Part shown: positions 8,367 through 16,990 of the stretch, one piece after another
How the letters are laid out: every line of letters starts with the position of its first letter
Numbering within the stretch: position 1 is the first letter of the stretch
Origin: CSP1-4 sp963777975
GTDB lineage: Bacteria > Chloroflexota > Limnocylindria > Limnocylindrales > CSP1-4
Reading direction: 5' to 3'
Assembly (NCBI GenBank): GCA_963777975.1
Contig: CAVZSO010000005.1
Coordinates: forward strand, 1-64,000
DNA: 64,000 nt
Notes under the pieces: generated by a model
The model's database searches: none
The model's input: only the letters and a program-made list of their open reading frames with translations
Told to the model about the DNA's origin: nothing
Translations under genes and position numbers: made by a program

Positions 8367-9413
8367 ATGACGATCTCGGAGGTCGCGGCGTCGGGCGATG
8401 CGGACGGCCTAAGCGCCGCTGCTTCGCCGCCAGCCCTGGAGATGACCGGGGTCGGCCGTCGCTTCGAGGATGTGATCGCCCTGGAAGACATCTCGATGAC
8501 CGTGCAACCAGGCCGGATCGTGGGCGTGATCGGACCAAGTGGCGCTGGCAAGACGACGGCCATCCGGCTGCTGACGGGCGTGCTGCGACCGACCGAGGGC
8601 ACCGTCCGCATCCTGGGCGCTGACCCGACCACGTTGCCGTCTCGGATGCGCGAGCGCATCGGGCTCATGCCACAGCACTCGACGCTGTACGAGGACCTGA
8701 CCGCCCTGGAGAACCTCGATTTCGTGGCCAGCCTCTTCGGGCTGTTCTACCTCCGACGTCGGCGCCGGATGCGAGAGACGCTCACGACCCTCGACCTCTG
8801 GGACGCCCGGCACCGGCGCGCCGGCGACCTGTCGGGTGGCATGCAACGCCGCCTTCAGCTGGCGGCTGCCCTGGTCCATGAACCGGACCTGCTCTTCCTG
8901 GACGAGCCGACAGCCGGCATCGACCCCCTCTTGCGCCAGGCGATCTGGACAGAACTGGAGCGCCTTCGCGACGCCGGACGCACGCTCATCGTGACGACGC
9001 AGTATGTCGGCGAGGCCGAACAGTGCGACGATGTCGCGCTCATCGCCGAAGGTCGCCTGCTGGCGTTCGCTACACCAGACGATCTTCGACGGGCGGCATA
9101 CGGTGGCGAGATCGTCGAGGTCGAGACCGACGGCATCGTCGACGCGGCCCAGCTCGTCGAGGACGACCAGGTCCATGACGTCGTTCAGGTCGGTCCCCGC
9201 ACCCTCCACCTGACCACGGTCGATGCAGCCTCGGCCACGCCAAGCATCATGGAGGCGACCGAGCGAGCCGGCGGATCGGTCGCCGCCATCCGCGAGTATC
9301 GGCCGTCGTTCGATGACGTCTTCGCCAAGCTCGTCCTTCGCGACAGAGAGGAGCTGCCTGCCGACGGGCCCGAGGGCGGGGACGACGTCGGACCGGAGGT
9401 GGCGGTCGCATGA
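8367..9413 (+). CDS. ABC transporter ATP-binding protein
   Basis: A 348-aa nucleotide-binding subunit of an ABC-2 type exporter. Walker A is GPSGAGKTT (residues 56-64), the signature is LSGGMQRRL, Walker B is LLFLDEPTAGID, and the switch His is replaced by Gln-Tyr in VTTQYVGEAEQ. A C-terminal extension of about 100 residues is typical of the CcmA/DrrA group. The permease gene overlaps by ATGA. Such pairs export drugs, lipids or antibiotics; the substrate cannot be read from sequence. Confidence 0.92.
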   Translation: MTISEVAASGDADGLSAAASPPALEMTGVGRRFEDVIALEDISMTVQPGRIVGVIGPSGAGKTTAIRLLTGVLRPTEGTVRILGADPTTLPSRMRERIGLMPQHSTLYEDLTALENLDFVASLFGLFYLRRRRRMRETLTTLDLWDARHRRAGDLSGGMQRRLQLAAALVHEPDLLFLDEPTAGIDPLLRQAIWTELERLRDAGRTLIVTTQYVGEAEQCDDVALIAEGRLLAFATPDDLRRAAYGGEIVEVETDGIVDAAQLVEDDQVHDVVQVGPRTLHLTTVDAASATPSIMEATERAGGSVAAIREYRPSFDDVFAKLVLRDREELPADGPEGGDDVGPEVAVA

Positions 9414-10600
9414 CGCTCGTCAAAGCCGTCCTGCGGGTCCTCGCGGTTACGGGCAAGGAGCTGGTCGACGTCGTTCGCCGACCGTTGGCCATCTTGAGCA
9501 TCGTCTTCGGCCCGTTCGTCGTCCTTGCCGTCTTCGGCCTCGGATTCGCCGGACCCCCGGCCCTCCGGACCGAGCTGGTCATCCCGGATGGCTCCGGATT
9601 GCCGACCGACCCCGCAAGCTACGAACTGGACACCGGACCGCAGATCGTCATCACCGGCATCGTCGACGATCCCGAGGCGGCCAGGGCGGATCTACGCTCG
9701 CAGGCGGTCGACCTCATCGTCATCGCGCCGGCGGATGGTCGCGAGCGCCTCGAGCGTGGCGAGCAGGCCGTCCTGACCGTCGAGTACGACAGCGTCAGCC
9801 CGTTCTGGGCGTCGGTCGCCAACGTCGCTGCCGACCAGGTCGCCGCCGCCGCCAACCGGCGGCTCATCGAAGCCGTCCTGACGGAGGCGACAGCCCAGGC
9901 CCAAGGGCGTGGCCAGCCTCTCCCACCTGCGGCGAAGCCGGAGCTCCTGGCGGCCCCGACGCGCGCCGAGGTGCACGACCTGGCTCCGACGGAGCCGGTG
10001 ATCGTCTGGTTCTACGGGGTTGCGGTGCTCGTCCTCATCGTCCAGCACGTCGCCATCACGGTCAGCTCGCTCTCGATCCTCCAGGATCGGCAACGCGGCA
10101 CGGTGGACCTGTTTCGGGTCTCACCCATCAGGGCCACCGAGCTGCTGGTCGGCAAGTACCTCGCGTTTGCGACGCTCAGCGCGCTGGTCGGCGTCGCGGT
10201 GCTCGCCCTGCTGGTGGTCGGGTTCGGCGTCCCGCTGCTGGGAGCGCCCGAGCATGTCTTCCTCGCGCTGGGACTCCTGGTGCTTGCGGCGACGGGTGTC
10301 GGTCTGCTCATCTCGCTGGTCTCCGACTCGGATCGGCAGGCTGTCCAGCTGGCCATGATCATCCTCCTGGCCTCCGTCTTCTTCAGCGGACTGGCCATCG
10401 ACCGCGGGCACTTCACGCCGCTCATCCAAGGTCTCTCGGAGCTCCTCCCGACGACGCAGGCGACGGCTGTGATGCAGGACCTGTTGCTTCGCGGCGTGGT
10501 CCGCAACCCGTCCGGGCTCATCGCGCTGGCCACCATGGCTGGTGCGTTCTTCGTACTCGGCCTCGTGTGGCTGCGACGCGAGCTGTCGCCGCGTCCCTAG
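9410..10600 (+). CDS. ABC-2 type exporter permease
   Basis: A 396-aa membrane subunit with the ABC2_membrane_3 layout. One N-terminal membrane segment (about 25-45) is followed by an extracytoplasmic domain of about 150 residues, then five or six hydrophobic segments between about 200 and 390. The start overlaps the ATPase stop as ATGA, so the two form an obligate pair. The segment QHVAITVSSLSILQDRQRGT before the C-terminal helices is the usual coupling region. Substrate unknown. Confidence 0.9.
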   Translation: MTLVKAVLRVLAVTGKELVDVVRRPLAILSIVFGPFVVLAVFGLGFAGPPALRTELVIPDGSGLPTDPASYELDTGPQIVITGIVDDPEAARADLRSQAVDLIVIAPADGRERLERGEQAVLTVEYDSVSPFWASVANVAADQVAAAANRRLIEAVLTEATAQAQGRGQPLPPAAKPELLAAPTRAEVHDLAPTEPVIVWFYGVAVLVLIVQHVAITVSSLSILQDRQRGTVDLFRVSPIRATELLVGKYLAFATLSALVGVAVLALLVVGFGVPLLGAPEHVFLALGLLVLAATGVGLLISLVSDSDRQAVQLAMIILLASVFFSGLAIDRGHFTPLIQGLSELLPTTQATAVMQDLLLRGVVRNPSGLIALATMAGAFFVLGLVWLRRELSPRP

Positions 10601-10636
10601 CGTTCGTTGCCCCCGGCCGCGGCAGGGCTGGCAGAG

Positions 10637-11758
10637 CTATCCACGGGCCTCACCAGCTTCGCCTTCGTCGAGCGCCTCCAGCGGATCTTCGGGCGTCGCT
10701 GCTGTTGCGTCGAGGGTCACGGGGACTTCGCGAGCCTGCAGCCGCTCGAGGACCACGATCACGATGGCAGCCATGGGTATCGCGATAAGCGCCCCGACGA
10801 TGCCCCCGACCGCGCCGCCGACAAGCAGGCTGACGAGCACCACGAAGGGCGAGATGCCGACCGTACCGCGCATCACGATCGGCACCAGGATGTTGCCTTC
10901 GACGAGCTGGATGATGAGGTAGACGATGAGGACCGGGACCAGGAGGTCAGGCCGCAGCGCGGCCGCGACCACGAGCGCAGGGATGGCGCCAAGCGCCGGA
11001 CCGACGAGCGGGATGAGCTCGGCAAGTCCGGCGATGAGACCCAGCAACAGGGCGGATGGCAGGCCGAGCAACCAGTACGCTGAGCCGGTCGCGAGCGCGA
11101 CCGTGCCCATCAGGACGAGCTGGCCGCGCACCCAGCCGCCGAGGCGGAGCTCGACATCGTTCCAGGCGTCACGCACGCCGGCACGCCGGGCGAGCGGCAG
11201 GAACGCTGTCGCGTAGCGCTGCAGTCGCGCGCGTTCCGTGACCCAGAAATAGATCAGAGCGAAGATCGTGACGATCGTCACCGCGGCGTCAGCCACCGTG
11301 AGCCCGACATCGACGACATCCTCGGCGCGAGGCGGACGAGCCTGCACGAGTTGCGCCCGCGCGGCATCCGCCAGCGACGCGACGGTCGATGCCAGCGCGT
11401 CCGGCTGCAGGGTGCCGGCCCACGACTTTACGCTATCGAGCCGCTCCGGTAGCCGGGTGATGATGCTGTCGGCTTCGGCGAGGGCGCCGGGCAGGACCAG
11501 GACGACCACGCTGAGGACCACCGCGGCCAGAGCAGCGTAGAGCAGAAGGATGGCGAGGCCGCGCGGGATGGGCAGACGGTCTCGTCCGTAGCCGACCACC
11601 GGCTCGATCGCAGTGCCGAGCAGGACGCTCAGGAAGACGATGACCGCGACGCGCCAAGCGAGGACGACGCTGGCCGCCAGGCCGGCGACGAGCAGCACGC
11701 CGAGCGCGAAGCCGAGACCCCGGATCGCCCAGCGCGCCGCCTCGCTCCGCTGGGTCAC
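10637..11758 (-). CDS. AI-2E family transporter (PerM-like)
   Basis: A 373-aa polytopic membrane protein of the AI-2E/PerM family (PF01594). It has two N-terminal hairpins of membrane segments, a central amphipathic region, then segments including LLGLIAGLAELIPLVGPALG, the family signature near the C-terminal bundle. Members have been linked to autoinducer-2 export, Na+/H+ antiport or auxin-like carrier activity; the specific role is unknown. GTG at 11758 is chosen as start because the longer ATG at 11797 lies inside the loop of a perfect hairpin (11783-11814) that ends the preceding transcript. GAGGTGATG precedes the GTG. Confidence 0.85.
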   Translation of the reverse strand: MTQRSEAARWAIRGLGFALGVLLVAGLAASVVLAWRVAVIVFLSVLLGTAIEPVVGYGRDRLPIPRGLAILLLYAALAAVVLSVVVLVLPGALAEADSIITRLPERLDSVKSWAGTLQPDALASTVASLADAARAQLVQARPPRAEDVVDVGLTVADAAVTIVTIFALIYFWVTERARLQRYATAFLPLARRAGVRDAWNDVELRLGGWVRGQLVLMGTVALATGSAYWLLGLPSALLLGLIAGLAELIPLVGPALGAIPALVVAAALRPDLLVPVLIVYLIIQLVEGNILVPIVMRGTVGISPFVVLVSLLVGGAVGGIVGALIAIPMAAIVIVVLERLQAREVPVTLDATAATPEDPLEALDEGEAGEARG

Positions 11759-11782
11759 GTCCTCATCACCTCGCTGGCGCCA

Positions 11783-11814
11783 AAGAGCCGGCGCCACATC
11801 GGACGCCGGCTCTT
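11783..11814 (-). terminator. 11-bp perfect hairpin terminator
   Basis: AAGAGCCGGCG and CGCCGGCTCTT pair perfectly around a 10-nt loop, with a short T-run on the minus-strand exit (CTCTTTGG). It lies 53 nt beyond the LEA-like gene and just before the AI-2E gene start, separating the two transcripts. Confidence 0.7.
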
Positions 11815-11866
11815 GGCCTAGGTTCGCGGCGGCCCGTCGACGGTCGATCGGGCCCGCCGGCCTCGC

Positions 11867-12133
11867 TCATCGGCTGGGCTGGGGGTCGAGCTCGCGCTTG
11901 GCGTCATTGGCCGTGTCGTTGACCGTGTCACCGACGTCATCGATCGCGTCGCCGACCTTGTCACCGACGTCATCGATCCCGCTGCGCACCTTGTCGGCGG
12001 CATTGCCGGCGTTCTTGGAGAGATCGTCGCCAGCGTTCTTGACCCGGTCCTCCGGACTCGTGCCGTCGATGCCGCGCCAGGTCTCCTTGGCCGTCTCTTC
12101 GGCCTCACGATAGGTCTTCTTGACCTCGTCCAT
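11867..12133 (-). CDS. LEA/CsbD-like hydrophilic stress protein
   Basis: An 88-aa highly charged protein made of repeated Asp/Lys-rich units such as DKVRSGIDDVGDKVGDAID, predicting an amphipathic helix without a membrane segment. Composition and repeat resemble LEA group 3 and CsbD-type stress proteins, which protect proteins or membranes during desiccation. AAAGGAG lies 8 nt before the ATG at 12133. It stands alone, ended by the hairpin at 11783-11814. Function is inferred from composition only. Confidence 0.7.
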   Translation of the reverse strand: MDEVKKTYREAEETAKETWRGIDGTSPEDRVKNAGDDLSKNAGNAADKVRSGIDDVGDKVGDAIDDVGDTVNDTANDAKRELDPQPSR

Positions 12134-12334
12134 GGCGATCCACTCCTTTGCCTCTCAGCCAGCGGATGCTGGGCTGTCACGACCCTAGGGCCACTCGCCT
12201 TGCGCGCCGCTCTTGCAGCGTCGGGGCGACGTTGCGGCCACCTCGCAGCCTCGGGGACGGCCGATCGACCGGGCCGATCGCGATGGCCTCCGCGGTGTCA
12301 CGATCGTGGCTTGCGGACGACGCCGCCAAACGTG

Positions 12335-12371
12335 GATGGGCGCCCGTCGGGGGGGACGACGGGCGCCCATC
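12335..12371 (-). terminator. 15-bp perfect hairpin after the GlsB-type gene
   Basis: GATGGGCGCCCGTCG pairs perfectly with CGACGGGCGCCCATC around GGGGGGA. It lies 24 nt downstream of the minus-strand gene ending at 12396, where an intrinsic terminator is expected; the T-run is weak. Confidence 0.7.
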
Positions 12372-12395
12372 GATGCCGCGCACTGCGGCGCGCGA

Positions 12396-12677
12396 TCAGA
12401 TCGGACCGCTGCCGACGCGAGTCCTGCGGGTGACCAGCGATGCGACGACCACCACGATGATGGCGCCGATGGTGGCGGCAACGATCGAGCTGAGATCGAG
12501 CGCGCCGTCGATCGGATCTGAGCCGAGCAAGGCACCGGCCAGGAAGCCGCCGACGAGTGCGCCGACGATGCCCAGGATGACGTGCCCGATGACACCGAGA
12601 CCCTCGTCACCCTTGACGAGGAACCCGGCTAGATAGCCGGCGATAGCGCCGAGCACCAACCAAGAGATGATGTTCAT
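12396..12677 (-). CDS. GlsB/YeaQ/YmgE family membrane protein
   Basis: A 93-aa protein with three membrane segments and the Gly-rich helices of the GlsB/YeaQ/YmgE (transglycosylase-associated) family, for example WLVLGAIAGYLAG and GIVGALVGGFLAG. Members are small stress-induced membrane proteins of unclear function. The ATG at 12677 follows GGAGGATCAG; the ATG four codons earlier lacks a site. A 15-bp hairpin terminator follows the gene. Its neighbours also look stress-related. Confidence 0.85.
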   Translation of the reverse strand: MNIISWLVLGAIAGYLAGFLVKGDEGLGVIGHVILGIVGALVGGFLAGALLGSDPIDGALDLSSIVAATIGAIIVVVVASLVTRRTRVGSGPI

Positions 12678-12920
12678 CTGATCCTCCACTTCCCTCGAAT
12701 CGATCGGCCCTGCCGGGCCATGTCCACAGGTTGTGGGCCGCCGGACGACAGGCGTGCCGCTACGGCGCTGCTTTCTCCTTGCATCTGGCTTGCAGCCCGT
12801 GGCTCGATTGCGATGGGCTCGTAAGGCTCGGGTCGCCCACTGTCGCGATCCCGGACGCGAGTCCGCCCGACGATCGGACTCGCGCTCCCCGCGCCAAGCT
12901 GATCAGGGAGGTCGTGATCG

Positions 12921-13046
12921 ATGAACCGGCCCCGGGTGCCGAGCCCGCAGACCTTGTTGAATGACCGCGGCATGGCGGCCCTCGAGTCCGGCCTCGCCCT
13001 CGTCGCGATCGTCGCCGTCGTGCTGCTCGCGCTGGCGCGCGGCTGA
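12921..13046 (+). CDS. 41-aa type IV pilin-like/TadE-like peptide
   Basis: A 41-residue peptide. A basic leader (MNRPRVPSPQTLLNDRG) is followed by MAALE and a hydrophobic stretch ending ALARG. The Gly-Met junction with Glu at mature position +5 and a following hydrophobic helix is the prepilin-peptidase pattern of Flp pilins and TadE/TadG N-termini. It ends right after the helix, unlike full pilins. AGGGAGG (12905-12911) precedes the ATG, and the stop is 2 nt before the corA GTG, so the two are co-transcribed. No tad or pil genes are visible nearby. It could also be a plain single-pass micro-protein. Confidence 0.5.
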   Translation: MNRPRVPSPQTLLNDRGMAALESGLALVAIVAVVLLALARG

Positions 13047-13048
13047 TC

Positions 13049-14002
13049 GTGCCCATCGAGGCGCGCCTCTTCGACGCGGCCGGCGCGGATCGGGTGGTCA
13101 GCCTGGACGACCATCCGCTCGTTGGACTCGCCAGCGAGGAGATCTTGTGGATCGACGTCCAGACTCCGACGTCGGCCGATCTCGACCGCCTGGCAGAGGC
13201 CTACGAGTGGCAGCCCGAGACGATCGACGAACTGAGCCGGGATCTAGGACGCGCACGACTGCGGCTCTTTCCCAGCTACGTGCACTTGACCATCGAGAGT
13301 GTCGTCTGCTCCGACCAGCTCCGGACCGAGGAGATCGACCTGCTCGTCGGCCGGGACTTCGTCGTGACCGTTCACGCCGCCGATGTGCCGGCCCTGGCGA
13401 GTCTGAGCGAGGAACACCGAGGTGACTCGCGCCTCGGAAAGCTCTCGGCCGCCCAGTTCATGGCGATCCTCGTCGACCGCGTGCTCAACGACTACCTTCG
13501 CTGTGTCGAGAACATCGAGCGTGAGATCGACCGGCTCGACGACCTTGCCTTGCGCGCGGGCGGTGAGGAGCTGCTGACGCCCATCGTGCGCCTCCGTCGG
13601 CGCGTCGGCTTCCTGCGACGCGCGCTGGCTCCGCACGAAGTCGCGTTCGCCGCCCTGGCGCGGCCGGACTTCGAGCTGCATGACGACCTGGGCCAGCCGT
13701 GGCCCGGCCTCGTCGACCGCCTACGCCAGACGATGACCGCGACCGAGAACGCGAGAGATCTCTTGCTGGGAACCTTCGACGTGCTCATGGCGCACACCGG
13801 TCAGCGTTCGAATCAAGCGATCCAGACGCTGACCGTCCTGTCGGCGATGTTCCTGCCGGCCGCGGTCCTGGCCGGTGTCATGGGCATGAACTTCAAGCTC
13901 GCCTTCTTCGATGACAGCGGTGGCTTCGCGGTGATCGTGGGGGTCATGATCCTCGTCGCACTCGGCATCCTGGCAGTGGCACGCGCCAGAGGTTGGGTCT
14001 GA
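13049..14002 (+). CDS. corA: CorA-family magnesium/divalent cation transporter
   Basis: A 317-aa CorA-type channel. A large cytoplasmic alpha/beta domain (about 1-245) leads into the long pore helix, two C-terminal membrane segments (about 265-285 and 293-313) and the ion-selectivity motif GMN in VMGMNFKLAF. Length and layout match CorA, which forms pentamers conducting Mg2+ or Co2+. The loop after GMN is shorter and lacks the usual Met-Pro-Glu. The GTG start is 2 nt after the stop of a 41-aa peptide gene. The sequence does not distinguish import from efflux-type (ZntB) roles. Confidence 0.88.
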   Translation: MPIEARLFDAAGADRVVSLDDHPLVGLASEEILWIDVQTPTSADLDRLAEAYEWQPETIDELSRDLGRARLRLFPSYVHLTIESVVCSDQLRTEEIDLLVGRDFVVTVHAADVPALASLSEEHRGDSRLGKLSAAQFMAILVDRVLNDYLRCVENIEREIDRLDDLALRAGGEELLTPIVRLRRRVGFLRRALAPHEVAFAALARPDFELHDDLGQPWPGLVDRLRQTMTATENARDLLLGTFDVLMAHTGQRSNQAIQTLTVLSAMFLPAAVLAGVMGMNFKLAFFDDSGGFAVIVGVMILVALGILAVARARGWV

Positions 14003-14258
14003 CCCTCAGATCCCGGTTCACGTCGAGGTTGCGCGAGCGGGGCACCGGCCGCTCGGTTCGCGATGCGCGCCTGGCGGTTCGGGATGCAACGCCCGTGCAA
14101 GGCGTGGCCACCACCCTGTCATCCGGGCGGACCGCAGGTCGATCCATCGTGGTCGCATGCATGACCGACCCAGGTGCGAAACCCTGGAGGCGGTGAGCCG
14201 GCTCTGCCCGGAGAGACCCTTGAGCCTGCCCCTGCAGATCGAACCGTAGGAGGATCCG

Positions 14259-14885
14259 ATGACGACGAACGACATCAAGACCGGCAAGCCGGGCGACTTG
14301 GATATGACCAGCAAGCCAGATGCGGATACCTATGAGTCGCGCGTCCATGAGCTGGCCGCCTCCGCACGCGACCTGGCCAGCCAGATCGAGGATGGATCGG
14401 CGCGCATCGTGGACCGGGTCCCGGAGGCCGTCGAGTCGGTCCGAAGCAGCGCGATGGATGCCGCCAAGACGGTCGAGGCGATGCCGGAACCGACGCGGCG
14501 GATCCTGGCCACGCTCTCGCTCGGCCTCGGCGCAGGCCTCTATCTGGCCGGCGCGCCGCGGCTGCTGACGCTGATCGCCCTGGGCCCCGCCCTCGCGGTC
14601 GGCGCAACGTGGCTGGCACGCGATCCAGCTTCGGCCCGTGGTGCACTAGGAGGTTCCCACGATGGCGGAGCTCGATACCGACGATCGCGCCAGGTTGAAG
14701 CCGAACCAATTCGCCTACGTCGACGCCGATGGCGTCGGCCACCTGCCGATCAACGACGAAAGCCACATCCGAAACGCCATCTCGCGGTGGAACCAGACGG
14801 ACTTCTCCTCGAAGTCCGCCCGAGAGCGGGCGCGCCGGAGGATCGTCGCTGCCGCCAAACGCCACGACATCGAGATCAGCGATGA
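14259..14885 (+). CDS. Ala-rich membrane-anchored protein, probably frameshifted at its end
   Basis: As written, a 208-aa reading frame. AGGAGGATCCG precedes the ATG at 14259. Residues 1-85 are helical and charged, resembling YtxH/DUF883-type stress proteins; two hydrophobic segments lie at about 88-125. After about residue 130 the composition changes to Arg-rich nonsense that overlaps the next gene by 224 nt in another frame. In the +1 frame a TAG stands at 14647-14649, just before that gene's ribosome site, so the natural protein probably ends there (about 129 aa) and an extra base was gained upstream. Confidence 0.6.
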   Translation: MTTNDIKTGKPGDLDMTSKPDADTYESRVHELAASARDLASQIEDGSARIVDRVPEAVESVRSSAMDAAKTVEAMPEPTRRILATLSLGLGAGLYLAGAPRLLTLIALGPALAVGATWLARDPASARGALGGSHDGGARYRRSRQVEAEPIRLRRRRWRRPPADQRRKPHPKRHLAVEPDGLLLEVRPRAGAPEDRRCRQTPRHRDQR

Positions 14886-14913
14886 CGACGAGGTCGCACG
14901 CCCGGCCCGATGA
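14662..14913 (+). CDS. conserved small protein (DUF6582-like)
   Basis: An 83-aa soluble protein. AGGAGG lies 10-15 nt before the ATG at 14662. The core LPINDESHIRNAISRWNQT followed by KSARERARRRI matches a small conserved family found beside stress and phage-head-like proteins (often named DUF6582). The basic C-terminal helix ends in an acidic tail. No catalytic residues are evident. It lies in the run of small stress-type genes and probably shares a transcript with the preceding membrane-anchored protein. Confidence 0.7.
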   Translation: MAELDTDDRARLKPNQFAYVDADGVGHLPINDESHIRNAISRWNQTDFSSKSARERARRRIVAAAKRHDIEISDDDEVARPAR

Positions 14914-15067
14914 TGGCGTCCCGAGGGAGGTCGCGACGCTCCCGATCACGGCTGATACGCGGATGGAACGCGCTGAGCTCAGGACGGCATCCAGCCGCAT
15001 GAACAAGTCCCCGACTCTTGAGAGGCACCGGCGCAGATGACGTCGGCCAGAGAAAGGGATCGCGAAC

Positions 15068-15538
15068 ATGGACACCACCAAGGACTCGACAGAGCGTATC
15101 GACACGACGCGGTACCCGGATCGGGTCCAGCCCGAGAAGGTCACGGTCACGACCAAGGAGAATCACGACGAAGGCGGCGCTGAGGCCGTCGGCGCTGGCG
15201 CTGGCGCGCTCGCCGGAGCTGGGATCGGGATGGCGGTTGGCGGACCGGTCGGGGCGGCCGTCGGCGGCGTGACCGGCGCTGTGGTCGGTGCCGTCGCCGG
15301 CGAATCGATGGAGGGTGACGACGAAGCTGGTGCCGGACTCGGTGCCGGCGGCGGCGCCGTCGCCGGCGCGGCGATCGGTGCAGCCGTCGCTGGCCCACCC
15401 GGAGCCGTCGTCGGTGGTGCTGTGGGTGCGGGCGCTGGCGCTGGCATCGGCGACAAGACCGAAGAGAGTGCCGACGACGACAAGGTCACCGTCAAGACTG
15501 TCGACAAGGATCCGGTGATCGTCGAGCGGGGTCGCTAG
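15068..15538 (+). CDS. glycine-zipper protein
   Basis: A 156-aa protein with two Gly/Ala-rich hydrophobic blocks (about 38-78 and 88-130) of GAxxGAxxG type, flanked by charged ends. Glycine zippers insert into or pack against membranes (compare YMGG/OmpA-anchor and Rickettsia 17-kDa type domains). There is no signal peptide. AAAGGGAT precedes the ATG at 15068. A strong hairpin ends the gene. A role in membrane stress response fits the neighbours, but function is unproven. Confidence 0.7.
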   Translation: MDTTKDSTERIDTTRYPDRVQPEKVTVTTKENHDEGGAEAVGAGAGALAGAGIGMAVGGPVGAAVGGVTGAVVGAVAGESMEGDDEAGAGLGAGGGAVAGAAIGAAVAGPPGAVVGGAVGAGAGAGIGDKTEESADDDKVTVKTVDKDPVIVERGR

Positions 15539-15579
15539 GCGATCCCGATCCGCGATCGACCGTTATCGCACCCAGCACG

Positions 15580-15614
15580 AACACCCGGTGCGGCTCACTG
15601 CCGTACCGGGTGTT
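15580..15614 (+). terminator. 15-bp hairpin terminator
   Basis: AACACCCGGTGCGGC pairs with GCCGTACCGGGTGTT (one G-U pair) around the loop TCACT. It lies 42 nt after the glycine-zipper gene. The T-run is poor (TGTTACAT). Confidence 0.7.
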
Positions 15615-15761
15615 ACATCTCCGGTTGGGTCACGCTTGATGAGCCGCTTGGCCAGCTTCGCCACGCGTCTGCCATGAACGTGTAACGCCTCGTCGTGCAG
15701 ATCGGGTGCGGGCCGATACGTCGTCGACGATGATGGGCGCAGATCGCAACGAGGTTCCAGC

Positions 15762-16631
15762 ATGTCCTTCGACCCGAATGCCCAGCTCGACCCCGGCCAG
15801 CTCCAGGACCGCCGCGGGCGGATCGGTGGCCGGGGTATCGCCGTCGGTGGCGGCGGGCTCGGCCTCGTCTTCGTCATCGCCTATCTGCTGCTCGGCGGCG
15901 ACCCGTCGCAGATCGGGCTCGATACGAGTGGCGGCGCAGGCGCTGTCTCGGGTCCCGATGCCACGACCTTGCAGCAGGACTGCAAGACCGGGGCGGATGC
16001 CAATCAGCGCGTTGACTGCCGCATCGTCGGCTACGTCAACAGCATCCAGGCGTATTGGACGGCCGAGTTCCAGACCTCGGGCGAGTCGTACACCGACGCG
16101 GACACGGTCCTTTTCACCGACCAGACCTCGACGGCCTGTGGACCGGCCTCGTCGGACGTCGGCCCGTTCTACTGCCCGAACGACACCAACGTCTATCTTG
16201 ACCTCGGCTTCTTCGACGAGCTCCAGCAGCGGTTCGGGGCCCACGGCGGCGCCTTCGCCGAGGCCTATGTCGTGGCCCACGAGTACGGGCACCATGTTCA
16301 GGATCTGCTGGGCATCCTCGGTCGCGGCTCGGAGACCGGTGCTGGTGGCACCTCCGTCCGGATCGAGTTGATGGCCGACTGCCTGGCTGGGGTCTGGGCG
16401 GACCACGCCACCGAGACCGGCTTCCTGGTGCCCTTGACCAAGGCCGACATCGCGGAAGCGCTCGATGCCGCCGCCGCCGTGGGTGACGATCGGATCCAGG
16501 CGCGCACCCAGGGCCAGATCGACCCCGAAAGCTGGACGCATGGATCGTCCGAGCAACGTCAAACGTGGTTCACCACGGGCATGGACAGTGGCACATCCGA
16601 CGCCTGCGATACGTTCGCGGGCGGCAACTGA
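15762..16631 (+). CDS. neutral zinc metallopeptidase, YpfJ family
   Basis: A 289-aa membrane-anchored protease of the YpfJ/KPN_02809 family (PF04228). The N-terminal 25 residues are hydrophilic, one membrane segment lies at about 26-46, and the rest is exported. The zinc motif HEYGHHVQ is at residues 173-180, with a downstream RIELMADCLAGVW supplying the third ligand region. The tail contains the family's conserved HGSSEQRQTWF. Length is normal. It is monocistronic between hairpins. Substrates are unknown. Confidence 0.9.
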   Translation: MSFDPNAQLDPGQLQDRRGRIGGRGIAVGGGGLGLVFVIAYLLLGGDPSQIGLDTSGGAGAVSGPDATTLQQDCKTGADANQRVDCRIVGYVNSIQAYWTAEFQTSGESYTDADTVLFTDQTSTACGPASSDVGPFYCPNDTNVYLDLGFFDELQQRFGAHGGAFAEAYVVAHEYGHHVQDLLGILGRGSETGAGGTSVRIELMADCLAGVWADHATETGFLVPLTKADIAEALDAAAAVGDDRIQARTQGQIDPESWTHGSSEQRQTWFTTGMDSGTSDACDTFAGGN

Positions 16632-16801
16632 CGGCCTTTCGCGCAGACGAACGCATCCTCGGCACGGAGCTTGCGCGGCCGCAACGGATCTGTGAGCCGG
16701 CGCCGACGCCCGGCGACCCGCTCGCAAGCCTGAGGCAGCGATGCTGTTCCCGATCACCCGATCCGTCGCCGGAGCGATCCGGCACGCAAAGGAGGTGCAC
16801 C

Positions 16802-16969
16802 TTGACCAGCCTGCGGAAGACGCTGCTGACCATCCTTGCAGCGCTCATGATCGGCGGCGCCGTAGCGGCCTGCAGCCCCGGCGCTGGGACATCAGCTGAA
16901 CCGACCGTGTCGGGCGAGAACCCGACCGTGATGCCGAGCGACTTGGCCTCGCCTTCGCCCACGTATTGA
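16802..16969 (+). CDS. 55-aa lipoprotein
   Basis: A very small lipoprotein: signal MTSLRKTLLTILAALMIGG ending VAAC with Cys24 as lipidation site, then 31 residues rich in Pro, Ser and Thr ending SPSPTY. The start is TTG at 16802, fixed by a near-perfect AAAGGAGGTG (16788-16797) 6 nt upstream. A 13-bp hairpin follows. The mature peptide has no fold or motif; it may be a wall-anchored spacer peptide. Confidence 0.65.
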   Translation: MTSLRKTLLTILAALMIGGAVAACSPGAGTSAEPTVSGENPTVMPSDLASPSPTY

Positions 16970-16990
16970 CCCCGGCCATCTTGCCATCGC

